DNA of 64,000 bases from assembly GCF_014805625.2 (NCBI RefSeq), contig NW_023998414.1, forward strand, positions 41,398,991 through 41,462,990. The letters are read 5' to 3'. Below, one piece after another: positions 61,706 through 64,000 of this stretch. The translations under genes and the position numbers were made by a program. The notes under the pieces were generated by a model. The model saw only the letters and a list, made by a program, of their open reading frames with translations, did not search any database and was not told the origin of the DNA. How positions within the stretch are numbered: position 1 is the first letter of the stretch; each line of letters starts with the position of its first letter. This stretch comes from Glossina fuscipes (taxonomy: Eukaryota > Arthropoda > Insecta > Diptera > Glossinidae).

Positions 61706-64000
61706 AGTAGATTAAGTTTTTCTTAATAATATCGGCGAAATGGGTACCAAACACGAGACCTCGGAGAGTAGAATGCGAAAAGCATAGTGGTGGGTACTTT
61801 TCTCACTTTTTCCTTTTTTTTTTTTCTTCTTTTATCTTATTTACTAGTGATCTTTGTAGCGATTGTTGGGATCAGTTAGCGAACCTCTTTGCAAGAAAGT
61901 TAAAGAGAGAAAGTTATTCTTTATTTATTGCATTTAATCTTTCAAAATCCACCAAGATTTGAAATAACTGAGTAAATTTGTTTTGTTCAACAACAAAAAG
62001 TGAATCAATATTTGAATGTTTTTTCTTCTTTTTACTTCTCGCGAATCAATCCAACGATCTTTCAATTAAACCTATCGTTCCAAACTTTCCACGATCTGCC
62101 AACACCGCCAGCACTGCCAACAAATAAACAGAATTTTTGATCATCATTGACAAGAAAAATTAAGAGATTTTTCAACGTTAATCCAGATACCCTCGCATAG
62201 AACGCAATAAAATGATGAAATTTCATTACTTGCGAGAGCGGAGCGGATTTGTAAAATTTGTACTGAATTTCAATCAACATCGAGGCACAGCTATAACGAA
62301 TTTCGTCAATAAATTTGAGTGTCTCGTACAAGTTGACGATGCGAAGACATCAACTCCTGATCCTTCGTCTAAATTATTTGAAATTACTGCGCCGCCGAGA
62401 TCGCACAATTTAAGATCAGTGGACTTTCGTATTTGAGCCAACGTTATATGTCAAAGCCTTTCTAAGGATTTAAGAAAGAGTTTCATAATTTGTAGGAAAA
62501 GCTGCGGGAGACATTTGGCAAATTTCTAACCTCGAAATTTGTACTTTAGAGTAAGGTAGAAGTAATGCCACTTTTCACAAATTATTTCATTGAATTAAAG
62601 TGACGTCTTACGCTTTATGTTTCTTTGGCTTTATTAGGCTTTTACGAATAATGCTTAACGTAAGAAGGTAAAAGGATTTTTTATTCCTCAGCCAGTTGCC
62701 TGATGGACTAAATGATTGTTGCGTTTATTCCACAGTAAATAGCGATCCCGAGAACAATAATCTACAGTTTAACTTTTAGCACTTTATGTTAAAGAAAAAA
62801 AAAAGTGGTAAAATTTTAGGCAAAGAAAGAGAGAGAGAGAGAGAGGAGGCGCTTAGGCTGCCGCAAGAAAGATGCAACTTGAGCCGAACTTTGAATATTA
62901 AAATTTGCCCCCTAGGCTTGTGTAAATATTCACATTAGGATAAGAGTATCGAGAAAGGCAGAAACTTTCCATAGGAGGCCAGCCATAAACTTTATTTATT
63001 TAGTTTTTAACCTAAATTTATGCTTATAGACGCACACTACTGTAAATAGATATTTAAACGTACATAAGATCCATACTTTCAATCTATTAAAGTTACATAC
63101 GAAATTTTGTGTATAAAATAGTTTTTAGATATTTATAGTTTAGTGAACTTTAATGAACTCTTAGTATAGGCGTGTATGTACATATGCACGCATCAGTAGA
63201 ATATGTTTTCTATAAACAAAATCCATTATGCTAACCACCTCAATAGTTAAATTTAAAATGAAAGAAAAAAAAGAAAAACTAATTTTTTGTGAAAATTACA
63301 AAAAAAAAAAAAAAAAAAAAAAAAACAGTGAAGAAAAATGAAAATCCCTGAGAAACGCACTCTTAAACAGTGAGGCGATGTAACTTTGAAAATATCAACG
63401 ATATCTCTTTACTCGCATAACGCCAAAGGCTGCTCTATATATACCATGGAATAGAGTAAAAATGGTCGACTGTCGACTAACTGTATATATGCATATGTAT
63501 ATGAATGCTATAATAACCGCAAAAGAGAAAGAGAATGAAAACAAGAAAAAGAAACGTATTGCCATTGAATGCATTTTAAGCGAAGAAGAACATAGAACTG
63601 ATTTCTTGAGAGAGCGCACGAAATACGCCGAGTAGGAGAGAGAAAAAGGAAGCAGGGAACTGAATGCTTATGCATGTATATTTGTATGCATATATATATA
63701 TATAAGTATGTATGTATGTATGTATGTATGTATGTATACATGCATGTATATATCTATCTATGGATGTAATGAGACATTTCACCATATATATTGTTTTATA
63801 ACAATCAACAACAATACAAATAAGCGTTGATCGTATGGTTTGTTTTTTAGTCTGGTATGGCTGGTTGCTTCTTGTTCTTGTTCTTGTTGTTCTTTTCGTT
63901 ATTATTTTTATTTTTATATTATAAACGATACGGTATTTTGTATGTAAGGTATGTTTATTGCATAGTATGATAGGTACTCTCACTCTCTCTATCTATCTAT
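61706..64000. other. Terminal intergenic DNA
   Basis: A/T-rich DNA with an AG array (62827-62845), a poly-A tract (63300-63325), TATG repeats (63706-63737) and CTAT repeats at the window edge. The 135-codon frame at 63576-63983 (-) reads Tyr-Ile-His-Thr repeats from the TATG array. No gene is seen. Confidence 0.55.
63706..63737. repeat. (TATG)n microsatellite
   Basis: About eight GTAT units without interruption, with related CATA/TATA sequence on both sides. Confidence 0.9.

Noticed and set aside
63576..63983. 135-codon frame with Tyr-Ile-His-Thr repeats
   Set aside because: It is the translation of the TATG/TATA microsatellite.

Overview
The window is nuclear DNA from a higher fly. It is about two-thirds A+T and crowded with microsatellites, homopolymer tracts and decayed transposons. 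Genes have short GT-AG introns and dipteran protein sequences. I read a brachyceran, probably calyptrate, fly (tsetse, blowfly or housefly type); the genus cannot be settled by eye. Four conserved protein genes occupy 12.1-35.0 kb, and everything outside that block is intergenic or long-intron DNA.

Gene block. (1) 12123-13760 (+): mitochondrial tRNA t6A37 threonylcarbamoyltransferase (OSGEPL1/Qri7 type), 4 exons, 412 aa. (2) 14013-17181 (-): Golgi acyl-CoA-binding/GOLD protein (ACBD3/GCP60 type), 4 exons, 464 aa, tail to tail with (1). (3) 19476-22437 (-): beta-adaptin shared by AP-1 and AP-2, 4 exons, 919 aa. (4) 29272 to at least 35038 (-): CAT-type cationic amino-acid transporter, 11 exons placed, 775 residues plus an unplaced N-terminal exon. 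All reading frames join in phase. From memory, the Drosophila homologues have neighbouring CG numbers (CG14231, CG14232, CG12532 = AP-1-2beta, CG12531), which suggests a conserved block on the ancestral X (Muller element A). Genes 2 and 3 both act in Golgi/endosome trafficking. No co-regulation is implied.

The flanks (1-12.1 kb and 35-64 kb) hold no convincing intact gene. They contain fragments of jockey/CR1-like LINEs (about 5.2-6.1, 10.2-11.0 and 39.8-40.1 kb), a dead Tc1-like transposon (54.8-55.9 kb), a dead mariner-like element (56.15-57.03 kb) and tRNA-like SINE candidates. A dispersed repeat family opens with an 18-bp palindrome (ATTCGGTCGCGACCGAAT and variants). Three copies share one two-module architecture of about 0.8 kb, and at least eight more are partial. 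Its GACA/GACG proto-microsatellite and TTGATCAGCATCAA core recall the dipteran mini-me/DINE-1 (Helentron-related) elements.

Most notable: the composite palindrome-ended repeat; a GC-AG intron in the transporter; a GAC microsatellite grown out of the FADD catalytic codons of a dead LINE; related repeats about 0.5 kb upstream of two adjacent genes; and tightly packed convergent 3' ends of the first two genes. I found no CRISPR array, prokaryotic operon, rRNA gene or intact tRNA gene. There is one 100-base N gap, inside a repeat in a transporter intron.
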